Positions 56,577 to 64,000 of a stretch of 64,000 nucleotides of DNA are shown piece after piece. Each line of letters starts with the position of its first letter. Position 1 is the first letter of the stretch. A program made the position numbers and the translations under genes. Under the pieces are notes generated by a model. The model was given only the letters and a program-made list of their open reading frames with translations. It was not told where the DNA came from and searched no databases. The DNA is from Tritrichomonas foetus (lineage: Eukaryota > Parabasalia > Tritrichomonadida > Tritrichomonadidae), in contig MLAK01001015.1 of assembly GCA_001839685.1 (NCBI GenBank), positions 27,448-91,447 of the forward strand. The letters run 5' to 3'.

Positions 56577-56764
56577 CCTGGAATCACAAGCCGATATGGC
56601 ATGAGTTCTACCTTAGACTGGGAATTACCTGATTAAAGGCAGAGTACAAACATTCTTCAGGCTATGACTATTATTTATCAATCAAAAATCCGCAGTATCC
56701 ATGGGTAGGTGTCAAGCTTATTGTCACGAAGGTTAAACATAACTCGTACATGTACACAAATTAA
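56577..56764 (+). pseudogene. Frameshifted coding remnant, unit 3
   Basis: Same two out-of-frame pieces and the same stops as in units 1 and 2. Confidence 0.4.
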
Positions 56765-56848
56765 AAATAAATCAGAAAAATAAATTTAAAAATATAATTT
56801 TCAAAGATCTGGAAAGCATGTTTATATAATCCGGTGTTAAAGAAAAAG

Positions 56849-57163
56849 TTAAGATCCTTCTGATTTCGATCTGGTTATGAGAAGGCTTCGGTTTAATGGC
56901 TGAGATGATAAAGTTCGTCGTGGAAGCCTTTGATTCTCATTTAGGTAATCAATCCAAAGAACATCCCTATCTTTAAGGCCAATTTCAGAAATCGGTGTGT
57001 TTAAATCTAAAGGGGATCCACTTTTGGAATTTAAAAATAGAAGATCGGCGCGATTGATCGGGTGTAACTCTTGTATCTTTTTTAGGCAATTTTTTAGCGT
57101 TTCATCTTCAAACACTTGAAGCATGTACTGAACTTTATGGTCTGTTTTAAAGGTGAGAAACAT
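56849..57163 (-). CDS. Small ubiquitin-like-fold protein, unit 3
   Basis: The protein is identical to units 1 and 2, with the same initiator-like TCATTACA 11 bases before the ATG. Confidence 0.65.
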   Translation of the reverse strand: MFLTFKTDHKVQYMLQVFEDETLKNCLKKIQELHPINRADLLFLNSKSGSPLDLNTPISEIGLKDRDVLWIDYLNENQRLPRRTLSSQPLNRSLLITRSKSEGS

Positions 57164-57251
57164 TATTTTGTAATGATTATCTTTTTCAATTTTTATTTGG
57201 TTGCATCCTTTCAAAATTCCATCACATCCCCCATAATAATTTTTCGTTATA

Positions 57252-57584
57252 ATGAAATCCTCAAACCATTCCGATAAAATCATCTACGAACGATTTGGTG
57301 CAAATGATGACGTCGGCGGTGATGTCAGTGTCTTTACCTTCGATTTGACTGTCGATAAACAAATCAATGAATATATCGAAGATTCCGACGATGTTCCAAA
57401 AGAAATAATCGATGTTAAATATATGGAAGATGGATCAATACAGTTTCTTACTTTCTGGTTTTATTCCCAAAAGGAATCTTGGCTTCCTGCAGAATATGCG
57501 AAAAAATTATGCCCTGACTTGGTTACCGAATTTTTCGCCAGAAAATTAACCAGTATTTTGAATATTGGCGATGTTTACCACTAA
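57252..57584 (+). CDS. Chromo-shadow-domain-like protein, unit 3
   Basis: The protein is identical to units 1 and 2. It is the last copy in the array, because the partial fourth unit stops long before this gene. Confidence 0.7.
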   Translation: MKSSNHSDKIIYERFGANDDVGGDVSVFTFDLTVDKQINEYIEDSDDVPKEIIDVKYMEDGSIQFLTFWFYSQKESWLPAEYAKKLCPDLVTEFFARKLTSILNIGDVYH

Positions 57585-58025
57585 ACTGTCTGTATTTGTT
57601 TCAATAAAATTTGCTTTTATCTCACTCATAATAATTTTGAATATAACTTGTTCAATTCTTAACTTCAAATAAGGATTGCTGTGGCCAATTGTTAATTTTA
57701 TCTTTTTTTTAATTACAAGCAAAAATCCACTCTGGACATAGGGAAAAATCGCTGGCCTGAGTGAACCTTACTTCAAATATTTTGCCGCCATTGATACTAG
57801 TAATTCATAAGTTAAAACTCATTTCTTCCAATAAACAACACCAGGGAAAATTTTGTCGACATTCAAACTTCGCATTTAAATTACTAATTGAAGCTCATTT
57901 CATGCTCAGTAAACCTTACTTCTTTTAATAGATCCCTCATTTTAAATCACTTTTTATAGTATATGCGATTACGTATTTTATCAGACAATTGAATGAGGAA
58001 AGAAAAAAAGTAAAAACGAAAAGAA

Positions 58026-58327
58026 ATGGAAATAAAAGGAATCTCAGAGTTTAGAAATGATCTTAAAAGAATATAAAAGCTTATAAAATATTCAATGGAA
58101 AATGATTTCGATTCTTGCGTGTCATGAATCATATGTTTCATATTTCAACTTCAACTTCAAAAACAAAAACAAATCAAATCAAATCAAAGAACTTTATAAT
58201 TTCTTTGAAGAAATCTCGATTTCTAATCATTTTTCACTTGATGAAGCACTCCTTCGTATTTTTGTTCATCTTTCGAAATATTTCCAATTAGAAGAAACGA
58301 AAGAAGAACAAATTCATTCAACAAGAC
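58026..58327. repeat. Partial, diverged fourth unit of the array
   Basis: It matches the first 300 bp of a unit with point changes and two short insertions (extra caacttc and caaat repeats). Similarity stops at acaagac, after which the sequence differs from the units. Confidence 0.9.
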
Positions 58328-58503
58328 AAGATTTTTTATCATATTTTAATGAAATTAATTCTAATGATGTGTTTGGAATATGATGGATAAAATCATTTTC
58401 AAGAAAATTGGAAAATCAACAGCATGATTTAATAATTGATATCGATTTTGAAACATTTATTGAAAGAATTACAAATAATAATCTAGGCTTTGGGACATGT
58501 TGA
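58102..58503 (+). pseudogene. Sec7-like gene fragment with an in-frame TGA
   Basis: The frame from the ATG at 58102 reads NQIKELYNFFEEISISNHFSL and continues past the point where the array units diverge (TRQDFLSYFNEINSNDVFGI). It then meets TGA at 58381-58383. The same frame stays open for 39 more codons, including DFETFIERITNNNLGFG, which resembles the L-E-x-F-I-x-N-N-R-G-I motif near the Sec7 active loop. This looks like a decayed Arf-GEF fragment and the likely source of the truncated frames in the array. The missing middle of the domain and the weak similarity keep the family assignment tentative. Confidence 0.4.
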
Positions 58504-58622
58504 TAGTATATACAAAAATTAATATAGCACAAACTATCAAAATTGGAAAATATATATCAAGATCATCATATTATTTTTTTCGATCATTCACTTCGAAAAA
58601 AATTGTATGATCAATTATATGA

Positions 58623-59861
58623 TTAAATTATGGCCAAAATATCTTGTGCCATTGGATCATCCTTATTTAACTCCTTAATTGTATTCTTAACAAGAGCGCC
58701 TAAGGCCTGTGAAAGCTCTGTTTCTTTCACTTTGGCAAAAAGCTTCTTCCTGTCATTATCATTTAATATAGACATTATTTTATGGAGTGGTTTATATGCT
58801 TTCTTAACGTCATCATTATTCATTGGATTTGGCCTTACCAATAATTCATTAATCCACACACTTAAAAGTTCACTTAATCGATTGAAAAAGTGAACTGTAA
58901 ATTGTTTCTTTTGAACTTCATCATTTAATGGGAAAAGTTTCTTTCCAAGCAAAATGACATCAACATCATTTGATTTAATAACACACTTCTTTCCAATTTC
59001 TATATACTTTTCATCTGCTTGTGCCATTTTCGAGACAATTTGGAATTTCCGAATATCGTTTGGCAATAAATCAATTGCATCATATATATCTTCTTTTGAT
59101 CTCATTGCCGATTTAATAACCGCCTGGATTTGGAAAGGCAGCAGTTTTGCTTTGAATATCTCAACTTGAATTCTGTCGTAGAGTTGGCAGATTGGCGGAT
59201 TTAGGAAATTCGCGAAAATGCCGTTGCTGTCTAATGTTGTGATCATCTGGGTGAGGCACCTTGTCAATGATTCTGGTGATTCAAAATATGTAATATTTCT
59301 GTTGAGTAGTTCTGCAATTGTCTTAACACAGAGCGCGAATAGTTTTGATTTGGCTGCTCGGAGGTGGGAGCCTGCTGGAGTGTTTTGAGATGTCTCCGGC
59401 CATGGATCTCCCCTTGCGTCTTTGTGGAAAAGTTTTCGAATCAAATTCATCATGAAAGTGAAAGCGGAAATGAAGTCGTGTTTGATTCCGGTTTGCGCAG
59501 CAGCTTCTGGATCGAGGCCGCCTAATATCTGCAAAAATGCGATAATGTCATAAAGCTCGTCAACAAAAGATAAGTCAACTTGATTATTTGGAAATTGAGT
59601 AGCGGCGTTGACTTGAACTCGGATGACTTCGATGATACGTTTGAGTTTTTCATACCAGGCGTTTTTGATCAAGTCGTTTGTGACTTCTTGAAGGATTCGA
59701 TCTTGTGTCGATTTAGAATTCAAGTTTTTGTCTAAAACAATTCGAAGTTGATCAACAATTTCATTTGCGTTAAATGTTGCGTATAAAACGAGATCTCGGA
59801 AATCATCGATTTGTGGTGCAAGTGGTGGATGATAATTATAATTAATCGGGTAGGTGTTCAT
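58623..59861 (-). CDS. 412-residue helical protein of unknown function
   Basis: One intact frame with an ATG at 59861. The N-terminal 20 residues are Pro/Tyr/Asn-rich (MNTYPINYNYHPPLAP). The rest is predicted by eye to be almost all helix, with regularly spaced hydrophobics (LVLYATFNANEIVDQLRIVL, FISAFTFMMNLIRKLF, LFALCVKTIAELLNRN, QFTVHFFNRLSELLSVW). There is no membrane segment, signal peptide, cysteine pattern or catalytic motif. It could be an alpha-solenoid subunit of a larger complex. I recognise no family, so no function is assigned. The 3' end lies about 120 bp from the Sec7-like fragment, convergent with it. Confidence 0.85.
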   Translation of the reverse strand: MNTYPINYNYHPPLAPQIDDFRDLVLYATFNANEIVDQLRIVLDKNLNSKSTQDRILQEVTNDLIKNAWYEKLKRIIEVIRVQVNAATQFPNNQVDLSFVDELYDIIAFLQILGGLDPEAAAQTGIKHDFISAFTFMMNLIRKLFHKDARGDPWPETSQNTPAGSHLRAAKSKLFALCVKTIAELLNRNITYFESPESLTRCLTQMITTLDSNGIFANFLNPPICQLYDRIQVEIFKAKLLPFQIQAVIKSAMRSKEDIYDAIDLLPNDIRKFQIVSKMAQADEKYIEIGKKCVIKSNDVDVILLGKKLFPLNDEVQKKQFTVHFFNRLSELLSVWINELLVRPNPMNNDDVKKAYKPLHKIMSILNDNDRKKLFAKVKETELSQALGALVKNTIKELNKDDPMAQDILAII

Positions 59862-60098
59862 TTGAAGGATTTTCTCTTTTCTTTGTCGAAAAAATTCTTA
59901 CGAATTTGATGTGTCACTTTTTGTGATGACTTTTAACGATTAAAGTGATCTCAAATTGAGATTCTCAATTTTGCTATCTTCAAAAAAAAATCCTAGATTT
60001 ATGAGTCTATTTGGTCATTTCTTTGGTCTCCAATTTTGAATGGAAAAATTTAAGGAATTTCATTAAGTCTTTGATAACTTATCGATTTTTCATAAATA

Positions 60099-60890
60099 AT
60101 GAGCAAAGAAACGAACCAAAAGGAAGGCTATTCGCCACTTACTTTTGCTGCTGCAAAGCATGGCGCAATTTTATTACAGCAAAAATATACAAAGAGCACC
60201 AAAAGAAGGGAATGTCCGCCAATATTTTTAATATTTAACCTGAAGAAAGGTCCATCGCACGAATCTGGACCACACAGAATCTTTTTACCGCATCCAGTTC
60301 GAGCATTTCCATTCGATTCTGCAACAGTTTTTGTGACTGGCGAGGCCGCCGCCTGGTCAGCAGCATTTGAAAAAACAGGATTGAAATTAAATGCAATATC
60401 TATTTCAATGCTAAAGAAAAAGTATACAACTCGAAAATCAAGAGACGAAATATTACGATCAGTTCCATTTTTCTTTGCTGAAGCAGCAGCAGCCCCTTCA
60501 TTACCTGCAAATCTCGGAACACAATTTTTCTCCAGAAACAAACAACCAACTATCGTTCATTTGGATATCAATGATCCTGACCAAATTGCAAAAGAATTAA
60601 AAGAAGCGACAGAAAGTTGTGAATTATATGTTAAACATAAAACCAGATTAATGATGAGAGTTGGATCGTTTAATTTGTCGTTTGACCACCTAGGTGAAAA
60701 TCTTTCTAATGCGGCGACACAGGCAATGAATTATATTCCCAAGCCAAAGGCAAGAGTTGAGTCGATATCTTTAATGACAAGTGGGCTGGAAATTGGGCCA
60801 ATCTGGGAAAAGAATCCAAAAGTTTACGAGCTGAAGCCAGAAGAGTTACTTCCACAAAAAGAAAATCAAGATGTTGATCATGACGAATAA
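60099..60890 (+). CDS. Ribosomal L1-domain protein, RSL1D1/Utp30-like ribosome biogenesis factor
   Basis: The 263-residue protein has the plan of the L1-like nucleolar factors. An N-terminal segment (FAAAKHGAILLQQKY) leads to a two-part alpha/beta fold containing HRIFLPHPVRAFPFDSATVFVTG and a helix-rich insert (SRDEILRSVPFFFAEAAA). It returns to the RNA-binding half with RLMMRVGSFNLSFDHLGENLSNA and closes with VESISLMTSGLEIGPIW (the xSIHLKTSxSxALPIY end of the family). Yeast Utp30/Cic1 and human RSL1D1 act in nucleolar pre-ribosome assembly. It is longer than true uL1 and has an acidic, Lys-containing tail, which fits the biogenesis group better than the ribosomal protein. The start has TTTTCATAAATA directly before the ATG, an initiator with +1 about 7 bases upstream. 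Confidence 0.75.
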   Translation: MSKETNQKEGYSPLTFAAAKHGAILLQQKYTKSTKRRECPPIFLIFNLKKGPSHESGPHRIFLPHPVRAFPFDSATVFVTGEAAAWSAAFEKTGLKLNAISISMLKKKYTTRKSRDEILRSVPFFFAEAAAAPSLPANLGTQFFSRNKQPTIVHLDINDPDQIAKELKEATESCELYVKHKTRLMMRVGSFNLSFDHLGENLSNAATQAMNYIPKPKARVESISLMTSGLEIGPIWEKNPKVYELKPEELLPQKENQDVDHDE

Positions 60891-61304
60891 ATTATATATT
60901 TGAATATATTATTTTATAAACATATAAAAATTAATTATTTACCACTTATTTTTCCTTCTTTTGTCAATAATAAATCACGGATTATTTGATTTCACATGGG
61001 TTTCTTGATTCAAATTATTTGGAACAACTGCATTCATGAAACATTTATATTAAATAACTTGAACAACATGATATAATTTTTCACAAAATCTCTATTAAAT
61101 TTCTATTTTACTGATATAAATTCTAGAATCAAGAAGAAGAGGTAAAAAAATACAACAACAATAATAATAAATTCTTCATATAAATTTTTATGCAAGACAG
61201 GAATCACAATTAACAATTAATTTGCAAAACAATCACATGTGAACATAAGTTTGAAATTGAAAACATAAATGAAAGTAAAATCAGAAAGAAAAAATACAAA
61301 TTTT
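60891..61304. other. Convergent intergenic, AT-rich
   Basis: About 400 bp between the L1-like stop and the WDR93-like stop. No gene, repeat array or RNA was recognised. Confidence 0.5.
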
Positions 61305-63245
61305 TCATTCTTCTTCTTGTGTTTGAACTAGATCATCATTATTTTCAATTTCAGTACTTTGTGAAATCTGTGAATTACTTCTTTGTGATAATTGAGAAGA
61401 ATCTTCTTTTTCTTCTTCAGGATTATAAGAACGTGAAGATTTTTTCACCATGTCTCTTCTTTGGTTCTTTTCTTTTTCCATTAAAATATGTGTTTTTTCG
61501 AAATATTGTAAAGCATTTTCAAGGCTGATGTATCCAATAATTTGTCTTTTAATAACAATTGTCGCTTCAGCCTCAGCTTCTTTTGAATCTTCGGATTTTT
61601 TACTTGCACGTGCGCCAACTTTTCCTTTCTTGCTTCCACCAGGAACAGGTTTTGTAATTTTTGGTGAAGTGCCTCTTTTTCCATGAATTGGAGAAACTCC
61701 GCGGTTTGGAGTGGCTTGACGATATTCAACAGGATCATCATAAATGAAAACTGCCCAATATTGGTTCCATAAAGTTTTAATAAGCTTTAAATTAGTTGGT
61801 GTAGATATTGTGCCAAAATAGCGACTTTCCAATGGCTTGATTATGGAGCAGTTAGGGAAAAGTGCAATTTCTCGTTCTTCCCAAGTAATATTATTAGTGA
61901 GTGCATGAACCATGTTAATATCAGATGATTTTTGGTTATAAGTCATAATATTTCCTTGTAAATTATGAGTATTCAATATTTCATCATCACTACATGTAAG
62001 TATATTTTCAACGACTTTGAAATTCTCTAACTTATAAACCGAAACCATTTTAGTCTCCGTAAACGTGAATAATAAATTATCATGGATATTTAATTCCTTA
62101 ATTGCGCCTTGTTTTGGAAATTGATGATCATGTAAAGTTTTTCTGGCAACGTTTAAGAAGCAAAATGATCCATTTTCAAATCCAAAAATAATATGCTGCC
62201 CTTCAACAACTTCCAAAGCTGCAGAAACGGGAGATGGTATCGGAAATTCACAAACAAGTTGACTTGGTGGTGTTAATTTGTATAAAAGTAAAAGCGGGAA
62301 GGATCCAAAACGAATTACAGCATTCTGATCAAACACATAAACAGTTGCTTGATATTGTGTAGTTTCCACAGGTGTTGCATTTTCAATTGTTTGTGTACCA
62401 GGAGATTTCGCACGAGCGCGGCCTTTTGGTGGAGGCGGTGCTTTTTTCTTCGGTGGTCGTTTGCGATTGCCTGGTTCTTCAGTTTTTGTTGCAAGTTGAG
62501 CTTCAGAAGAAACAGGGCCTGTTGAAATTGGACATTTTTCTATTTCTATAATTGGATCAAGTTGAACTGGTTTTGCTTGAGCAGGTTTTGAAGGATTACT
62601 CGTAGAGTTTTCAGCTGTGATGAGCTCGTTAGGTGTGTGGCAGTTGTAAACACTTGTCCGACCTGTTCCATCTGTCAGAACGATATATGGTTCACTGCAC
62701 TGCTTCAATTCAAAGGAATCATAGTTGAATCCACTGATGTCAAGCTCTATTGAACTTCTGAGTACAAATGATGAAGAAATAAACAGTAAATATCCAACGT
62801 CTTCAGTTGCAAAAGCAACTACATAATTACTGTGATCTGTTTGAAAACAGATGAGATGATTGATTGGACGAGGTTGTGCAAATTTTGATAATGTTGTAAC
62901 ATTAATTGAATAAACTATTGATTTTTCAACTGGATCACAAATTGCAATTAAACCTTGTGAAGTTCCACACACAATATATTGTGTTTCGCCAAGTAATAGA
63001 AAAGATGTGACTTCATGATTCGCAATTACAGTTGATAAAAAGAACTCGTTCATTTGGGTAACTGGAATTTTGCCGACTTTCGTTAAGCGAAGATTATGTG
63101 AAACAATCGAGTGTAATGACTCAGCGGAGCCGCCACCTTCAGCCAGATCAATGGCATCTTCAATGCATCGTAATAGAATCTTATTTACAAATCGATATGG
63201 TTGTGGAAGTGGATCAAAAAGAACATCATCATTATGTACATACAT
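61305..63245 (-). CDS. WDR93-like beta-propeller protein, probable flagellar central-apparatus component
   Basis: The 646-residue protein starts with DVLFDPLPQPYRFVNKILLR, resembling the LPQPYRxxNK motif near the start of WDR93. Weak WD-type blades follow: FLLLGETQYIVCGTSQGLIAICD, VVAFATEDVGYLLFISS, PYIVLTDGTGRTSVYNC, and after the linker HIIFGFENGSFCFLNVA. A Pro/Lys-rich linker (PPKKKAPPPPKGRARAKS) splits the propeller. A Lys/Glu/Ser-rich tail ends the protein. WDR93 homologues (FAP297 in Chlamydomonas) belong to the C1d projection of the central pair, which tunes dynein-driven motility. The match is from memory of the motif and general layout, so another WD protein remains possible. GTQT in the linker could bind LC8. 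The ATG at 63245 is the first in frame. Confidence 0.5.
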   Translation of the reverse strand: MYVHNDDVLFDPLPQPYRFVNKILLRCIEDAIDLAEGGGSAESLHSIVSHNLRLTKVGKIPVTQMNEFFLSTVIANHEVTSFLLLGETQYIVCGTSQGLIAICDPVEKSIVYSINVTTLSKFAQPRPINHLICFQTDHSNYVVAFATEDVGYLLFISSSFVLRSSIELDISGFNYDSFELKQCSEPYIVLTDGTGRTSVYNCHTPNELITAENSTSNPSKPAQAKPVQLDPIIEIEKCPISTGPVSSEAQLATKTEEPGNRKRPPKKKAPPPPKGRARAKSPGTQTIENATPVETTQYQATVYVFDQNAVIRFGSFPLLLLYKLTPPSQLVCEFPIPSPVSAALEVVEGQHIIFGFENGSFCFLNVARKTLHDHQFPKQGAIKELNIHDNLLFTFTETKMVSVYKLENFKVVENILTCSDDEILNTHNLQGNIMTYNQKSSDINMVHALTNNITWEEREIALFPNCSIIKPLESRYFGTISTPTNLKLIKTLWNQYWAVFIYDDPVEYRQATPNRGVSPIHGKRGTSPKITKPVPGGSKKGKVGARASKKSEDSKEAEAEATIVIKRQIIGYISLENALQYFEKTHILMEKEKNQRRDMVKKSSRSYNPEEEKEDSSQLSQRSNSQISQSTEIENNDDLVQTQEEE

Positions 63246-63433
63246 TTTTTTTTAATAACGGACAGTGGTGAACGTTTATTAAGGCCAATTACTTAAAGAA
63301 TTTTTCATTTTCATAAAACGGTTTAATAGTCAATATTTGGCCATGATAAGATACATAAATTTTGAATAAATAAATGGTCTGTACTAACGTACAATAAATA
63401 TATTTGATTAGATTTTTATTTTTCGAATTCCAA

Positions 63434-63814
63434 ATGTCGACAACAAGATTTGCTCCGAATACAAACTTTAGCTCTTCTTCGAGATCTTCTAGAAGTGTAT
63501 CAGGTAAAACATCTTCATTATTCACGTCCGGGAATGAAACATTGATGACAATTCGTGAGCTTGATGGAAGCGCTCAATCAATGATAAATGAAGAACACTT
63601 GGAATGTTTGAATCAGATCACTGATACAAAAAGGCATTTAAATGAATTAATAGAGAAAACTAATGGTTATTCCAAAAACTCTGGAACTTCATTTCGAGAT
63701 AACGTATCACCAAAAACACGTAAGAAGAAGGAATACAGAAAATCGCCTTATGGACAAAAGCTTCATATTTCGGATTATTCAACATTATGTTCATCAAGAA
63801 GATTGAAGATGTAA
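63434..63814 (+). CDS. Small basic Ser-rich protein of unknown function
   Basis: The 126-residue protein begins MSTTRFAPNTNFSSSSRSSR, a Ser/Arg-rich disordered stretch. A short helix, EEHLECLNQITDTKRHLNELIEK, follows at about residues 53-75. The C-terminus is basic (SPKTRKKKEYRKSPYG). No family is recognised. The start is placed at the ATG at 63434, because the frame upstream begins at TTG and adds only a hydrophobic stretch. It is divergent from the WDR93-like gene with 188 bp between them. The region after its stop (63815-64000) is AT-rich with nothing seen. Confidence 0.7.
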   Translation: MSTTRFAPNTNFSSSSRSSRSVSGKTSSLFTSGNETLMTIRELDGSAQSMINEEHLECLNQITDTKRHLNELIEKTNGYSKNSGTSFRDNVSPKTRKKKEYRKSPYGQKLHISDYSTLCSSRRLKM

Positions 63815-64000
63815 GCTTAACTTCCGACTAGTAGTGTATGAAAGTATGTAACCGTAAAGATTTTTTTTTCTTCTAAAATTATCATTTTTTATATTTTTCC
63901 AAATGTGTCTACTCAAAAAGACGTTAAGAGAAACAAATTTGATAAAATATCTTTTTCACGATAACCAATCATGATATTGATTTGAAAATATTGGGACTTA

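Larger units (their letters stand above)
51963..58025. repeat. Head-to-tail tandem array: three 2021-bp units
   Basis: Units run 51963-53983, 53984-56004 and 56005-58025. All features recur at exactly +2021 bp, and I saw no difference in the stretches compared (all frames, their spacers and the unit ends). Each unit holds a truncated frame on the plus strand, a decayed coding fragment, a minus-strand ubiquitin-like gene and a plus-strand chromo-shadow-like gene. A partial fourth unit follows to about 58327 with several substitutions and small insertions. Confidence 0.97.

Overview
This is a eukaryotic window, most probably from a trichomonad (Tritrichomonas foetus or a close relative). The DNA is very AT-rich and genes are mostly uninterrupted. 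Several starts have a trichomonad-style initiator (TCA then a pyrimidine) 7 to 20 bases upstream of the ATG. Flagellar and eukaryotic housekeeping genes sit beside bacterial-type metabolic genes (deoxyribose-phosphate aldolase, a UDP-sugar dehydrogenase). The species is inferred from gene content and style; no marker gene proves it.

Layout. 1-3645: tail of an acidic repeat protein, a TMEM231-like transition-zone protein, a possible two-exon mini-gene and a tubby-like protein. 3646-13561: a large membrane glycoprotein, ribosomal eL32, exportin-1 and Sec23. 13562-21763: a low-complexity protein, a Rab GTPase, RMI1 (split by a frameshift), a fucosyltransferase-like protein and divergent DeoC. 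21764-31686: a 1508-residue unknown, Atg3, a casein kinase 1 with a long repetitive tail, and a caspase-fold protein lacking both catalytic residues. 31687-51266: a 12.5-kb dynein heavy chain with a degenerate AAA1 site, a C2 protein, a SPRY-repeat protein and the UDP-sugar dehydrogenase. 51963-58327: a tandem array of three near-identical 2021-bp units plus a diverged partial fourth, each unit holding a chromo-shadow-like gene back to back with a ubiquitin-like gene. 58328-64000: an unknown helical protein, an L1-domain ribosome-biogenesis protein, a WDR93-like protein and a small unknown protein.

The genes do not form one pathway. Themes that recur are the flagellum (TMEM231, tubby-like, dynein, WDR93-like), membrane traffic (Sec23, Rab, XPO1 for nuclear export), genome maintenance (RMI1) and autophagy (Atg3). 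Many intergenic spaces hold short tandem repeats of 16 to 21 bp. Two of them (31825-32079 and 49610-49866) hold copies of a roughly 255-bp foldback element whose arms are conserved while the loop has diverged. Two further loci (16299-16347 and 49253-49301) hold a related 49-bp palindrome-ended element.

Three genes have frame or start problems (the 3646 glycoprotein, Sec23, RMI1). These may be draft-assembly indels or very short introns. Two ambiguous bases (26730, 26735) confirm that the sequence is draft quality in places.
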